The notes: generated by a model not told the origin, from the sequence alone. DNA of 64,000 nucleotides from LZORAL124-50-18 sp051208045 (GCA_051208045.1 JBPJFY010000006.1:210868-274867); one strand, 5' to 3'; positions 26,370 to 36,013 are shown, counted from the stretch's first letter. Numbers and translations are program-made.

Positions 26370-26966
26370 ATGACGGAACAGGCGCGATGTAGCTGGTGTG
26401 GCACAGACCCACTGTATGTGGCCTATCACGATAATGTGTGGGGGCGGCCGGTGCTCGATGGTCGCGAGTTGTTTGCCAAGTTATGCCTCGATGGGCAGCA
26501 GGCGGGATTGAGCTGGATTACGATTTTACGGAAGCAGGCCAATTACGAGGCGGCGTTTTTCAATTTTGACCCGGAAAAGATTGCTCGCATGACGGAAGCG
26601 GATATCGAGCAACAGCTCCAGAATCCCGGCATTGTTCGCAACCGCTTGAAGGTAAACTCCATCGTACGTAATGCGCGCGCTTATCTGGCGATGGCTGAGA
26701 AAGGGATCGATTTTGCGTCCTTCCTCTGGCAGTTTGTTGAGGGGCGGCCGGTTCAGAACCAGTGGCAGGCCATGAGTGAGGTGCCGGCCAATACCCCACA
26801 ATCTGATCAGATGTCCAAAGCGTTAAAAAAAGCCGGTTTTAATTTTGTGGGCACCACCATCTGTTATGCATTTATGCAGGCGGTGGGCCTGGTGAACGAT
26901 CACCTGACCACGTGCCATTGTTATGAGGCCTGTCAGTCGGCCGGTGCCCAGGTGCGCATCGGTTAA
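26370..26966 (+). CDS. tag: DNA-3-methyladenine glycosylase I
   Basis: A 198-residue Tag enzyme that excises 3-methyladenine from alkylated DNA. RCSWCGTDPLYVAYHDNVWG at the N-terminus provides one Cys and one His zinc ligand. GLSWITILRKQ is the base-pocket region. DHLTTCHCYE near the end supplies the second His-Cys zinc pair. Complete and normal length. The MITE-like element begins two bases after its stop. Confidence 0.95.
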   Translation: MTEQARCSWCGTDPLYVAYHDNVWGRPVLDGRELFAKLCLDGQQAGLSWITILRKQANYEAAFFNFDPEKIARMTEADIEQQLQNPGIVRNRLKVNSIVRNARAYLAMAEKGIDFASFLWQFVEGRPVQNQWQAMSEVPANTPQSDQMSKALKKAGFNFVGTTICYAFMQAVGLVNDHLTTCHCYEACQSAGAQVRIG

Positions 26967-26968
26967 CC

Positions 26969-27239
26969 CTAGTGGCTCATTCTGCAATTAATGGCCCAGT
27001 CAGTTGGTTTGTCAGCAATCCTGGCAAGGCGCACCTCGCAGGGAATGGTCACTCCCTTCTCAAGAGGTGGAACGCAGTCCAGGATTGCTGACAAACCAAC
27101 CCTGCGGGCGCTGCTGAGGCATTCCACCCCTTCGTTGCAGCACTTGCAAAGGACTTTGGCCATTCACTGCGTACTGCGCCTTGATGTGAAATGCCACAGC
27201 AACGCTGACTGGGCCATTAATTGCAGAATGAGCCACTAG
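26969..27239. mobile_element. 271-bp MITE-like element with nested inverted repeats
   Basis: Terminal inverted repeats of 35 bp are perfect: 26969-27003 begins CTAGTGGCTCATTCTGC, and 27205-27239 is its exact complement ending CCACTAG. Directly inside the left end a second perfect 21-bp inverted repeat pairs 27004-27024 with 27079-27099. There is no coding frame. The outer CTAG is palindromic, so it may be target duplication or element end. It sits exactly between two converging stops, where it may also act as terminator. It looks like a non-autonomous element moved by a transposase elsewhere. Confidence 0.8.
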
Positions 27240-27243
27240 CTGT

Positions 27244-28713
27244 TCACCAGCGATACTCGACGGTGTAGCGCAACAGCTGTTCCGCACCGGCAGGCAACGT
27301 GACGCTGGTATGCATGGTTTGCGCATCTTCCTTCTGCCATTGATGCGCTGAAGTGAGGGTGTACTGGGCACCACGATAGAGGTGTTCCACGACTTTGATC
27401 GTCGCCGGGGCGTCTTTGCGGTTCTTCAACGAGATTTCAATTGTTTCGCGTGCGCGATTCTGGGACCCAAACACCACAAAGTCCGTTTGTTTGCGCTCAC
27501 CGATCACGTCAAAAGCGGTGCCGGTAAACAGGCGAATGGTTTCGTCTTTCGGCGTGTGATTGATCAGGTTTTCACCGATGAAGACGAGCCCACTGCCTTC
27601 CTGCTGGTAGAAACGCACCTTTCCTGCGGGGAGAGGTTTGCCCAGGCCATTGTCCAGTTTATTGTCGAACACTTTAAAAATGTTCACTTGCGTGTTGCCT
27701 TGTGCGCCGAAGTTGCGCTGGGTGCGCACGTATTCGGCGTTGTAGTGCGGGGGAAGAATCGCGCCATCGTAGACCAGTTCGGTCTGGTAGCGGATGCCGT
27801 GGCCTTTAATGAATTCGATTTGCTTGGTTTCGCCGTCCCGCAGGGCGAGTTGGCCGGGCACGGTATACATATGAAACTCATCGATGGCTTGCTCCGTGAC
27901 CTCCGGCGCAGCGGCATCGGCGACCATGGCGCGTTCCAGCATCATCATTTTTGCCTGCCGCTGGGGTTGAACACGATTCACATCACCGGCCACAAGCCGA
28001 ATATTGAGATTGTCGAAGCCGGTGCCGGAGTGATTGCGTACCGTGAGCCAGCCCGAGGCTTCCATGGTGTCGTTTTTCTGAGTGCCGTTGTTTTTCTGAG
28101 TGCTGTTGGTTTTTTGGATAAAGTTGTAGGCTGCATCCCAGCCGAAGCCACCGGTCAGATAGCTGAGATCGGCGTCAATCGTGCCGGATTTGGCGGATTG
28201 GATGACCCAGTTGAGTTCGGGTTTGAGAAGACTGTTTCCCGTGTTCGCTGGAAAGAGGGGGCGACCGGGCAGATGGAACTGTAATTTGCCATCCAGTTCG
28301 ATCATGGGCGAAAGCGCTTCATTGAGGCTCAGGCCCGGGGCGCGCACAATTTTCCCTGTTTTGATGGTCTCATGATCATTGAATCGCACAAGAAAGTCGA
28401 TGGACTGGCCTTCGAACTGTTGAAGCAGCCGACTCTCGGAGAGCGGTGCGCTTTGGTAACTCTGTTCCCGAATCACAAACTGCTGGTCGCTTTTCTGAGG
28501 CAGCAGCATCACGCTGGAGGGCTCCAGGGAGCGGGTAATGTTTTGGTAGCGTACTTCGTTGCTGCCCGCTTTCAACGACAGAGGAACGCTGTCTTTCATG
28601 ACCGCAAAGTCGCGATAGATGGTCAGCTCCGTGTCCGCGAATGCAGTTGCAGACAGGGTCAGAGAGATCAGGCAGAACAGAGAGGGGTGTTTCGGTCGGC
28701 AAACGGTCAGCAT
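27244..28713 (-). CDS. DUF4139 domain secreted protein
   Basis: A 489-residue protein with a signal peptide cleaved near AFADTEL. ATG 28713 is chosen for AAGGAG upstream. LTIYRDFAVMKD and the long beta-sandwich C-terminal region with GVRFYQQEG-like and VIGERKQTDF-like blocks fit the DUF4139 family. A Gln/Asn/Thr-rich low-complexity linker (two near repeats of NSTQKN) lies near residue 205. Probably periplasmic. The family has no assigned reaction. Confidence 0.75.
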   Translation of the reverse strand: MLTVCRPKHPSLFCLISLTLSATAFADTELTIYRDFAVMKDSVPLSLKAGSNEVRYQNITRSLEPSSVMLLPQKSDQQFVIREQSYQSAPLSESRLLQQFEGQSIDFLVRFNDHETIKTGKIVRAPGLSLNEALSPMIELDGKLQFHLPGRPLFPANTGNSLLKPELNWVIQSAKSGTIDADLSYLTGGFGWDAAYNFIQKTNSTQKNNGTQKNDTMEASGWLTVRNHSGTGFDNLNIRLVAGDVNRVQPQRQAKMMMLERAMVADAAAPEVTEQAIDEFHMYTVPGQLALRDGETKQIEFIKGHGIRYQTELVYDGAILPPHYNAEYVRTQRNFGAQGNTQVNIFKVFDNKLDNGLGKPLPAGKVRFYQQEGSGLVFIGENLINHTPKDETIRLFTGTAFDVIGERKQTDFVVFGSQNRARETIEISLKNRKDAPATIKVVEHLYRGAQYTLTSAHQWQKEDAQTMHTSVTLPAGAEQLLRYTVEYRW

Positions 28714-28998
28714 GGCAGGCTCCTTCGGCATCAACGCATCGTAGCAACTATGGTTGAGCGCCTGGGAAGAATCAAATTACCGATCAGTAACGCGATGTAA
28801 CTATTTGTAAGGCAGTGTGATTAAGCTCTCAGAATAATTACCTCGCCTGAGGTAGGCTTGGAGCCCTAAAAACAGATAAAAATGTGTGCCCCAGACGATC
28901 ACGAATTGGTGTTTAGCCTTCGTGAGAATGTCCATAAAAAGAACAACGATCTCATCACCGGGAAACAGGCGCACCTATTAGGGAAAAAGGATACAACC

Positions 28999-30036
28999 AT
29001 GAAAGGCTTGATACAGGCCAGCGGTATCGCAGCCGCCTTCGTCTCGGCAACTGCGATGGCGGAGCTCACTCCACTCGAAGACGCACAAATGAGTGCCGTG
29101 CAAGGGCAGGCGGGTCTTACCGTTGAACTTGCCGCGCAGATCGACATTGGTGAAATTGCCTACCACGATGCGGGTTTTGCCACCATCAAGGATTTGCATC
29201 TGGGCGGTCAGGGCGGCACGATGCTCGACAACGTCCTGATGACACTGGATGTGGCGGGTAATAACGAAGTGCTGCATCGCGGCTTCTCCAAGTTTGCTAT
29301 GTGGGCGGATCAAGGGTTAGTGTCGGCCGCGAATGCGGACGTGGCCGATGCCATCGCCAAATACAGCCTGGGTGGTGGTCAGTACGGGGAAGCCTTTGGT
29401 GATGGGGATCTGGTGATTCACATCGACAGCGTCGATTCCGGTGTGGCCGCTGGCAACAGCTCCGATCAGAATATTGAAAATTACCAGAACGCCATCGATT
29501 TTCAGCTCACGATTGATTCGATCAATCTGCATGAGTCCAGCTACGCCGTGGGTTCACAAACCCGCGGTGGTTTGATGTTCTCCAACATAGACCTCAAAGG
29601 CAATATCGGGCCGGTAGATATCATCATTCGCAATGGCACAGGTGCAACCAACGTGGTGTCGAATGGCACTATGGAAGTGTCCGATGCCATGATGGAAGTC
29701 GACGCGTATTTCCGCGTGACGGAAGGCGATCTGGATTGGGATAACGCAGACGTGCTGCTGATTTTTAACCTGGCGGCGGTAAAACAGCGTCAGGTTCAAA
29801 TCAACAACACCCGTGGTCTGGATGCTACTGGTGCTTTCGGTTTTGCTGACGTGAAAGCCAAGGTGGCGGAAGGCAAGAGCTTAAGTAGTGGCACCAGTGG
29901 CCTGGCGCTTTGGGATGTCGAAATCCGGGCAGACGTGGACATGCCAGTCTTCCAATTCGGTGATGCCCCCAGCATCGGTGGCGTGTACTTCACCGATTTT
30001 GTATTCCAGACCGACGTGGTGGTTTACGGTCACTAA
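28999..30036 (+). CDS. FilA/DUF6160-like secreted protein
   Basis: A 345-residue protein with a signal peptide ending near AMAELTPL. The following LEDAQMSAVQGQAGLTVEL is the short N-terminal motif shared by DUF6160 and FilA-type putative pilus-system proteins. The rest is beta-rich and Asp/Gly/Asn-rich with no Cys, as in surface or outer-membrane proteins. A good terminator follows. Single-gene unit. Confidence 0.6.
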   Translation: MKGLIQASGIAAAFVSATAMAELTPLEDAQMSAVQGQAGLTVELAAQIDIGEIAYHDAGFATIKDLHLGGQGGTMLDNVLMTLDVAGNNEVLHRGFSKFAMWADQGLVSAANADVADAIAKYSLGGGQYGEAFGDGDLVIHIDSVDSGVAAGNSSDQNIENYQNAIDFQLTIDSINLHESSYAVGSQTRGGLMFSNIDLKGNIGPVDIIIRNGTGATNVVSNGTMEVSDAMMEVDAYFRVTEGDLDWDNADVLLIFNLAAVKQRQVQINNTRGLDATGAFGFADVKAKVAEGKSLSSGTSGLALWDVEIRADVDMPVFQFGDAPSIGGVYFTDFVFQTDVVVYGH

Positions 30037-30058
30037 CTCCCCCCCTTCGCACGCTTGA

Positions 30059-30087
30059 AAACCCTGGCACATGCCGGGGTTTTTTAT
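30059..30087 (+). terminator. Rho-independent terminator after the FilA-like gene
   Basis: AACCCTGGC pairs with GCCGGGGTT (one G-U pair) around a short loop, followed by a run of six T, 23 bases after the stop codon. Confidence 0.8.
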
Positions 30088-30182
30088 TGATCCATTTTTT
30101 GCATTGCTCCGTATCCCCTAGTGCCACTCGGTAAAGATACCTGTCCTTTAACGTTCAGCGATTAACTGCTTAGGAGCATGTC

Positions 30183-30425
30183 ATGTACCCATTTTCAGCC
30201 CCCACAACTGTCATCAGGGAATGCACAGGAAAAATCTGGTCTCTGGAAGGAAACCTGTACGTAGCCTTCCAGCTTGACGCCGCCGGGCAGGTGGTGAAGC
30301 GGGCGGAGCACCCCTTCCGCTGTGTGACTGAAGCCAAGTCCTGGCTTGAGGACGAAGGGGTAGCGAAAGTCACCGTAGAACAGTCTCAGGCTTACTTCGA
30401 GATGATCGGCACTGTCGAACAGTGA
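30183..30425 (+). CDS. Small hypothetical protein
   Basis: An 80-residue soluble protein beginning MYPFSAPTTVIREC, with AGGAG before the ATG. Alternating strands and a C-terminal helix, no membrane segment, no recognised family. It precedes the acyl-CoA dehydrogenase by 54 bases and may be cotranscribed. Confidence 0.55.
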   Translation: MYPFSAPTTVIRECTGKIWSLEGNLYVAFQLDAAGQVVKRAEHPFRCVTEAKSWLEDEGVAKVTVEQSQAYFEMIGTVEQ

Positions 30426-30479
30426 CATGAAGCCGGACACAACGCAATTTGATCATTCCGTGAAACAAGAGAGGTTCGT

Positions 30480-32246
30480 GTGGCTCATTATTCTGCACCG
30501 TTAGATACCATCAATTTCGTATTGTTCGACACACTTAAGAGCGGCGCACTCGCCCGGATTCCGGGTTTTGAGGATGCGTCTCAGGACATGATGCAAGCTG
30601 TCATTGGGGAAGCCGCAAAAATGGCTTCAGGCGAGCTGGAGCCCATCAATGCTTCCGGTGACCGGGAGGGGTGTCAATATGACCCCGAGTTGAAAGACGT
30701 AGTCACGCCTGCAGGCTTCAAAGAGGCGTATGCCGTTTACCGAGAGGGGGGGTGGAGTGGCTTGTCCGCGTCCCCCCAGTTTGGCGGTCAGGGCCTGCCC
30801 CATCTGCTGAAAATGGTGGTGGATGAAATGGTGTGCTCCACCAATTTGTCGTTCGGCATGTATCCAGGATTGTCCCACGGGGCGATCGATCTGCTCACGG
30901 AGCACGGCTCGGAAGAACTGCAACAAGCGTATTTGCCCCAGTTGGTGTCAGGGACGTGGACGGGCACCATGTGTCTGACCGAACCGCATTGCGGAACGGA
31001 TCTGGGGTTGATCACCACCAGGGCGGAACCTGCGGAAAAGGGCGGCTATGCGATTTCCGGCACGAAAATCTGGATTACCGGCGGGGAACACGATCTGGCC
31101 GAGAACATTGTGCACCTCGTGTTAGCCAAGTTGCCTGACGCGCCGGAAGGAAGTAAGGGAATTTCGCTGTTTCTGGTGCCGAAAATACTGCCGGATGGGT
31201 CACGCAACGCCGTGCACTGTGGTGGCCTGGAGCACAAGATGGGGATCAAGGCTTCCGCCACTTGCGTGATGAATTTTGACGGGGCCCAAGGCTGGCTGGT
31301 GGGTGAGCCAAATCAGGGGTTGAAGTGCATGTTTACCATGATGAACGCCGCCCGGTTGATGGTTGGCGTGCAAGGCTTGGGTCTGGCGGAGAGTGCGTAT
31401 CAGGTATCTCTGGGCTTTGCAAAGGAACGCTTGCAGTCTCGGTCTCTGGCGGGGTCGGTCAATCCCGGGCGGAAGGCAGAGCCGATTATTGTGCACCCGG
31501 ACGTGCGGCGCATGCTGCTGCGACAAAAGGTGGTGGTCGAAGGGGCGCGCGCCCTCGCCTACTGGGCGGGTCTCAACCTGGATCTCAGCATCGCCGCAGA
31601 AGCGGAGGAGAACCGGGAACGGGCGGATGATCTGGTACAGATTCTCACGCCGGTCGTCAAAAGCTTCCTGACCGATGAGGGGTTTGCCAGTATTGATCAG
31701 GCGCTGCAGTCGATGGGCGGAGCGGGGTTTACGCAGGACTGGCCAGTGGAGCAGTTCATGCGGGATGCACGGATTGCCAGGATTTACGAGGGCACGAATG
31801 GCATTCAGGCGCTGGATCTGGTGGGGCGTAAGTTGACCATGCGGGGCGGTCGACTGCCTAAGACGTTCCTGTGGGCGGCTCAGGAGATGCTCGCGGGTGC
31901 CAGTGAAGCGCACACAACGGCGGCGCAGGCGTTTATGAATGACCTCCAGCAAGCGCTGCTCTGGTTGGGCAAAAATGCGCCACAGGATCCGGAGCAGGCC
32001 GGTGCGGTGGCCACACCGTTGTTGCGTATGTTCGCCCTGACGTCGTTGGCGGTGTTGTGGGCCAAAATGGCGGCGGTGGCGCAAACATCGGAGTCGCAAG
32101 GTAGATACAGTGCGGCGTTTCTCGGTGGGAAGGTGAAGTGCGCGGATCATTTTTACCGGCTGTTCCAACCGGAAATGGGAGCGTTGCTTCAGGAAGTGCG
32201 GGCCGGAAAGGAAACGTTGATGGCGTTTGCAGAAGGGGAGTTTTGA
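30480..32246 (+). CDS. Acyl-CoA dehydrogenase (long, DmdC/FadE-type)
   Basis: A 588-residue FAD enzyme of the large acyl-CoA dehydrogenase group with an extra C-terminal domain. GTG start with AGAGAGG. Motifs: GGWSGLSASPQFGGQGLP, MCLTEPHCGTDLG (flavin contact), KIWITGGEHDL, GGLEHKMGIKASATC, then MGGAGFTQDWPVEQFMRDARI and IYEGTNGIQALDL, containing the catalytic-base region. It oxidises an acyl-CoA to the enoyl-CoA and passes electrons to ETF. Family members are annotated both as long-chain dehydrogenases and as 3-methylmercaptopropionyl-CoA dehydrogenase, and substrate cannot be decided here. Confidence 0.92.
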   Translation: MAHYSAPLDTINFVLFDTLKSGALARIPGFEDASQDMMQAVIGEAAKMASGELEPINASGDREGCQYDPELKDVVTPAGFKEAYAVYREGGWSGLSASPQFGGQGLPHLLKMVVDEMVCSTNLSFGMYPGLSHGAIDLLTEHGSEELQQAYLPQLVSGTWTGTMCLTEPHCGTDLGLITTRAEPAEKGGYAISGTKIWITGGEHDLAENIVHLVLAKLPDAPEGSKGISLFLVPKILPDGSRNAVHCGGLEHKMGIKASATCVMNFDGAQGWLVGEPNQGLKCMFTMMNAARLMVGVQGLGLAESAYQVSLGFAKERLQSRSLAGSVNPGRKAEPIIVHPDVRRMLLRQKVVVEGARALAYWAGLNLDLSIAAEAEENRERADDLVQILTPVVKSFLTDEGFASIDQALQSMGGAGFTQDWPVEQFMRDARIARIYEGTNGIQALDLVGRKLTMRGGRLPKTFLWAAQEMLAGASEAHTTAAQAFMNDLQQALLWLGKNAPQDPEQAGAVATPLLRMFALTSLAVLWAKMAAVAQTSESQGRYSAAFLGGKVKCADHFYRLFQPEMGALLQEVRAGKETLMAFAEGEF

Positions 32247-32312
32247 ACTTCGTTACTCCACGGGAATCTCCCCTACTGCATTGGCATGTCCCTTAAGGCA
32301 ATGGAATCTCGC

Positions 32313-33080
32313 TTACGCCAAAGGTATAAAACAGGGCGTGTCACCACGCTGCATGCGCTGGTGGACAAGCGCTTCATGATCCACAATCTGCCGGATAGCA
32401 CTTTCTGCTTCCGGCAAGGCGCGAATAATGCCAAAGCCTTTCTCCAGCAGTGTGTACAGGCGACCCAAGCCCCCCAGCTTCGCGGGCAGTTTGCCCAATT
32501 TGAATGCACCATACACGACGGGATTGTGGACAGTCTCGTCGAGCCCCACCGCAAATTCCCCGACCAGCGCGATAGAGCGGAGGTGGTCTTCAATGACGTC
32601 TGATTGCTGGCAAGCGCTGACGTAGGCGGCTTCATCCAACGATGTCAGGGTATCGGTGTCGATCAGGGCTTCGGTAATGCGCTGATCGATGAAACCGTTC
32701 AACGTATTGAACTCAAGTGCCAGCCGAATCAGCGACAGATCCGTAAAGAGTTTGTCTGCCACCCGTAATGATTTCGAAAGGGACTTGAGAATGTCTGACA
32801 GCTCAATGCCACCGTAGATGTCCTCCAGAAAGTAGGTGACCAGGGCGGCGGTATTGCTGTTTTTCAACAAAGAAGCATACGTGGCCTGCATGCGCGAGTG
32901 TTGCCAGCGCTTCATCTCTGTCAGCGCTTGGGCAAAGGCGGGATCTGTGTGTTTTCGCAGACGTTGGTAGTCGAGAATACTCTGTCTGATCTTTTCTAAC
33001 TCTGTGGACACCGGCACCTCTGAAAAAAGACTTTCCGGGATTGTGACATAAGTCCCGTGCCTCTGCACCTGCTGTGTCAC
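32313..33080 (-). CDS. FFLEE-motif-like cytosolic protein
   Basis: A 255-residue helical protein. ALVTYFLEDIYGGIELSDI matches the motif after which FFLEE-motif proteins are named. LGGLGRLYTLLEKGFGIIR near the C-terminus also fits. The family is frequent in gammaproteobacteria and uncharacterised. It converges with the acyl-CoA dehydrogenase. Confidence 0.55.
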   Translation of the reverse strand: MTQQVQRHGTYVTIPESLFSEVPVSTELEKIRQSILDYQRLRKHTDPAFAQALTEMKRWQHSRMQATYASLLKNSNTAALVTYFLEDIYGGIELSDILKSLSKSLRVADKLFTDLSLIRLALEFNTLNGFIDQRITEALIDTDTLTSLDEAAYVSACQQSDVIEDHLRSIALVGEFAVGLDETVHNPVVYGAFKLGKLPAKLGGLGRLYTLLEKGFGIIRALPEAESAIRQIVDHEALVHQRMQRGDTPCFIPLA

Positions 33081-33186
33081 CTTGAGCGCTTTTCTGGCGA
33101 CACGGGAGGGGAGTTACTTTTTTGAGGGAAGCGGGCGGAGTTTCCCGCTACCTATTGAATGACGGTTGTGTTCACTGAGAATGCAA

Positions 33187-33237
33187 TCTATGTTGGTAGT
33201 AAATCTATATGGGTAGTAAGTCTATATTGGTACTACC
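33187..33237. repeat. Three tandem 17-bp repeats upstream of the DUF4214 gene
   Basis: Consecutive units at 33187, 33204 and 33221 follow TCTATRTKGGTAGTAAR, the last one diverging at its end. Exact 17-bp spacing (about 1.6 helical turns) suggests a multi-site operator or a slippage product. It lies in the 278-bp divergent region between the FFLEE-like gene and the DUF4214 gene. Confidence 0.65.
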
Positions 33238-33358
33238 CTTGGCTGTCGTGCCACCGTGTGAATTGTTCTGATGGGTGCCTCTGTCAGACGCTGTTTTCAT
33301 GCGCACTAACCATCTGAATCCGATCGAGAGTTCACGCCGAAAGGCAAGAGGTTTTTGC

Positions 33359-35060
33359 ATGAATCGTTTAAAGAAGGTCCCGAATTACGCAAAGTTTGCG
33401 CAGCTTTGTCTGGCCACATCGCTCTCCACACTGTTGATCGCTGAGCAGGCTCATGCCAGTTGTACGGCACGAACATTCAGTGATTCCGAGCAAAAAGTCG
33501 TGGACGCCTACATTGCCTATTATGGGCGCTCACCGGATTATCAGGGATTGGCTTTCTGGGCTGGAGAGCTCGACAAGCAAGGGGGCAGCCTGAACGGTAT
33601 CATTGAGGCGTTCGGTGTGTCGGAAGAGTTTGATACCCGATTCGGAAGTCTCAGCAATGAATCGTTGGTGAACAACCTGTATCAACAATTATTCGGGCGG
33701 GACGCCGACAGTGGCGGGCTGGCATTTTATACGGGCGAGCTGGACAGCGGTGCGCGCACGTTGCAAAGCATTTCCCTGGATATTCTGAACGGCGCACAGA
33801 ATGAAGACGTGCTGATTCTGAGCAATCGGGCAACGGTGTTGAAACACTACGTCCGTTGCCGTGGGCGATGTGACCGCGGATGGTTATGACGATATCGTGA
33901 TCTATATGCCCGGCGCCGTGCCGTTGCGACAGGTCACCAACGGGAATATCACTTTCTGGGAAACCGGGTATGCGGTGACGGTCTGGGGCATTGACCCTGC
34001 CACGGGAGAGTTTGGCAAAAAGTACTTTAAAGAACTGGCAGGCAAGCACGAAGACGAGGACGCCGTGGGACCGCCCGTCGTGGTGACGGCCAACGTGGAC
34101 GGAGACACGACGGTATTGAAATTCTCTGAGGGTTCGCATCGGGTGGTATTTACCGAGCCGATTGTATTGGCCGCACTGGCTGCGCCACCTTGCTGGGACA
34201 GTGGCATCCAGGTCACCGATGTCTGCCAGACCTCCTGGGGGAAAGGCGCGAGTGTCGGGGCGAGTAGCTCGGTCTCCCATGAGGTCAGTGCGCGTTATCA
34301 CACCACCGTTGATGGCGATATCAGCCTGCCCATCATCGGCGACGTCGGCGTCGAGGTTTCCCGGTCTGCGGGCGTGAGCCTGGGGGTTGAGGCGAGCGTG
34401 GGGTATCAGACCACCAAAACCATCACGTACACTACCGGGGCGATGGAAGACACGGTGGTAGCCACGGTGATTCCCTATGACCAGTACACGTACAAAATCC
34501 TCTCGCATCCGGTGTATCCACAACTGGTGGGTACCGACCTCGTGGTATCTCTGCCACGTGCGCCGAAAACCATCCAGGTGGAGCGACAGTTCTTCAATAG
34601 TGCGCTGACCGGGACCAATTTCCAGGTGGATGACCGCGTGTTTGAACACACCATCGGTAACGTCACCAGTTATCCTTCGCGGTCAGACATGCAAGGATTG
34701 ACGGGGTCGTTTGGGCGCAGTATCGGGCCTGTCGATGTTGGTGCCAGCAATGGCAGTACCACCGTGGAAATCTCGGAGGAGTTAACGGCCGGTTTGACGA
34801 CGTCTGTGACCTTCTCCTACGAAAAATCCGTGGAGACGGACTTCGGCAAAAACATGGTGGGATTCACGGTGGGCAGCAGCACTACGGCCAATCTGGGCGT
34901 GAGTGTGGGCAGCAAAGTGGTGTTCTCTGGTTCGGTGGGCGATATGCCCCCGGAAACCTTTACGCTCGATAAATCCTACAGCTATGGCCTGTTCACTTAC
35001 ACCTTTGATGACAGCCAGTCCAGTCAGCAGTTTCAGGTCATCAATTACTGGGTTGAATAG
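33359..35060 (+). pseudogene. DUF4214 - FG-GAP-like secreted protein split by a frameshift
   Basis: First frame (33359-33889): signal peptide, then two DUF4214-type repeats, VDAYIAYYGRSPDYQGLAFW and NLYQQLFGRDADSGGLAFY. It then reads into LKHYVRCRGRC and a stop. Second frame: from about 33843 to 35060, without its own convincing start, beginning SVAVGDVTADGYDDIVIY, an FG-GAP-type calcium loop, then a beta-rich Ser/Thr/Val/Gly region of some 350 residues. Skipping one base near 33854 joins KHYV to VAVGD. So this looks like one secreted protein of about 565 residues broken by one base, either a real mutation or a sequence error. Confidence 0.75.
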
Positions 35061-35068
35061 CCCGCCTC

Positions 35069-35096
35069 CACAGAGAGGTGCCATCGCCTCTCTGTG
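35069..35096 (+). terminator. Hairpin after the DUF4214/FG-GAP gene
   Basis: CACAGAGAGG and CCTCTCTGTG form a perfect 10-bp stem with an 8-base loop, 9 bases after the stop. No T-run follows, so it is a terminator candidate of uncertain efficiency. Confidence 0.5.
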
Positions 35097-35189
35097 ACCC
35101 CTCCTTGTGCATACACGGCACCACCTTGGTGCTGCCGCCTAATAGTTGTTCAATTTCGCCGGTTTTTTCGTACTTTACCGCGCTAACCT

Positions 35190-35219
35190 TTGCAATTTGT
35201 AACAATCCGCTGCTATGCT
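35190..35219 (+). promoter_or_regulatory. Candidate sigma-70 promoter of the Mrp operon
   Basis: TTGCAA and TATGCT separated by 18 bases, about 50 bases before the mrpE ATG. A -35/-10 reading by eye only. Confidence 0.3.
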
Positions 35220-35269
35220 TTTGAGAGTTATGTAAAAATTAAGCCTACGATCTGTGTGAGGATGGACCT

Positions 35270-35740
35270 ATGCAGCTTCTGAGCTGGGCATTGGCAATGG
35301 CCGTTTTCTGGCTGTTGCTCTCTGGCTTTTTCCTGCCGCTGTTATTGATATTTGGCGTGATTTCTGTGGCGCTGGTGGTTGCGATGGTGGCGAAAATGAA
35401 CCAGGTTGACAAAGAAGTTCACTCAGCCTTTATCGGGCCCAAGCTCGTGATGTATTGCGTCTGGCTCGTGGCGGAAGTCATTAAGTCCAGCCTGGAAGTC
35501 GCCCGTCTGGTGTGGCGAACACCGGCTGCGATCAAGCCTGCCGTAGGTTTTATCCCGCTCAATGATGCTACGCGTCGCTCCCGAGTGCTGTATGCAAATT
35601 CAATAACGTTAACCCCGGGCACTCTGACCGTTGATGTGGACGATGAGGAGATAACGGTACATGCGCTGGACTCAGATTCCATCGAGGCGCTGCACGAAGG
35701 GGATATGGAAAGACGCATCACGCGTGCAGGAGAGCCCTGA
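35270..35740 (+). CDS. mrpE: Mrp Na+/H+ antiporter subunit E
   Basis: A 156-residue membrane protein. Two or three membrane segments in the first 70 residues, then VIKSSLEVARLVWRTPAAIKP and YANSITLTPGTLTVDV, the typical MrpE/MnhE blocks. GAGGA lies before the ATG. First gene of an eight-gene operon for monovalent cation/proton exchange in the cytoplasmic membrane. Confidence 0.93.
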   Translation: MQLLSWALAMAVFWLLLSGFFLPLLLIFGVISVALVVAMVAKMNQVDKEVHSAFIGPKLVMYCVWLVAEVIKSSLEVARLVWRTPAAIKPAVGFIPLNDATRRSRVLYANSITLTPGTLTVDVDDEEITVHALDSDSIEALHEGDMERRITRAGEP

Positions 35741-35743
35741 GCC

Positions 35744-36013
35744 ATGTTTGCCGTAATCTGTGTGGCCATTCTGGTGATCATGGGCATGGCCTTGGCCCGA
35801 GCCTGCTTTGCCCCAACGGTGTATGACCGAATTCTGGGGGTTAACATGTTCGGTACCAAAACCGTGTTGTTCATCGCTGCGGTTGGCTTTCTCGCAGGCC
35901 GGCCCGAGTTTCTCGATATCGCAATTGTGTACGCGTTAATCAACTTTATCGGCATGGTGGCTGTGCTGCGCTTTTTCGAGTATACCGCCGCGGACCCTGC
36001 AGAAAATGATTGA
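35744..36013 (+). CDS. mrpF: Mrp antiporter subunit F
   Basis: An 89-residue protein with three membrane segments, PTVYDRILGVNMFGTK in the first loop and FLDIAIVYALINFIG later, typical of MrpF. Starts three bases after the mrpE stop. Confidence 0.92.
   Translation: MFAVICVAILVIMGMALARACFAPTVYDRILGVNMFGTKTVLFIAAVGFLAGRPEFLDIAIVYALINFIGMVAVLRFFEYTAADPAEND

Noticed and set aside
27382..28284. 300-codon plus-strand frame
   Set aside because: Antisense to the DUF4139 gene, which has a signal peptide, ribosome site and family match.
31200..32168. 322-codon minus-strand frame
   Set aside because: Antisense to the acyl-CoA dehydrogenase; very rich in Arg, His and Gln, typical of a shadow frame.
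33651..34649. 332-codon minus-strand frame
   Set aside because: Antisense to the FG-GAP gene; Arg/His-rich shadow with no ribosome site. It also spans the frameshift, so it does not explain it.
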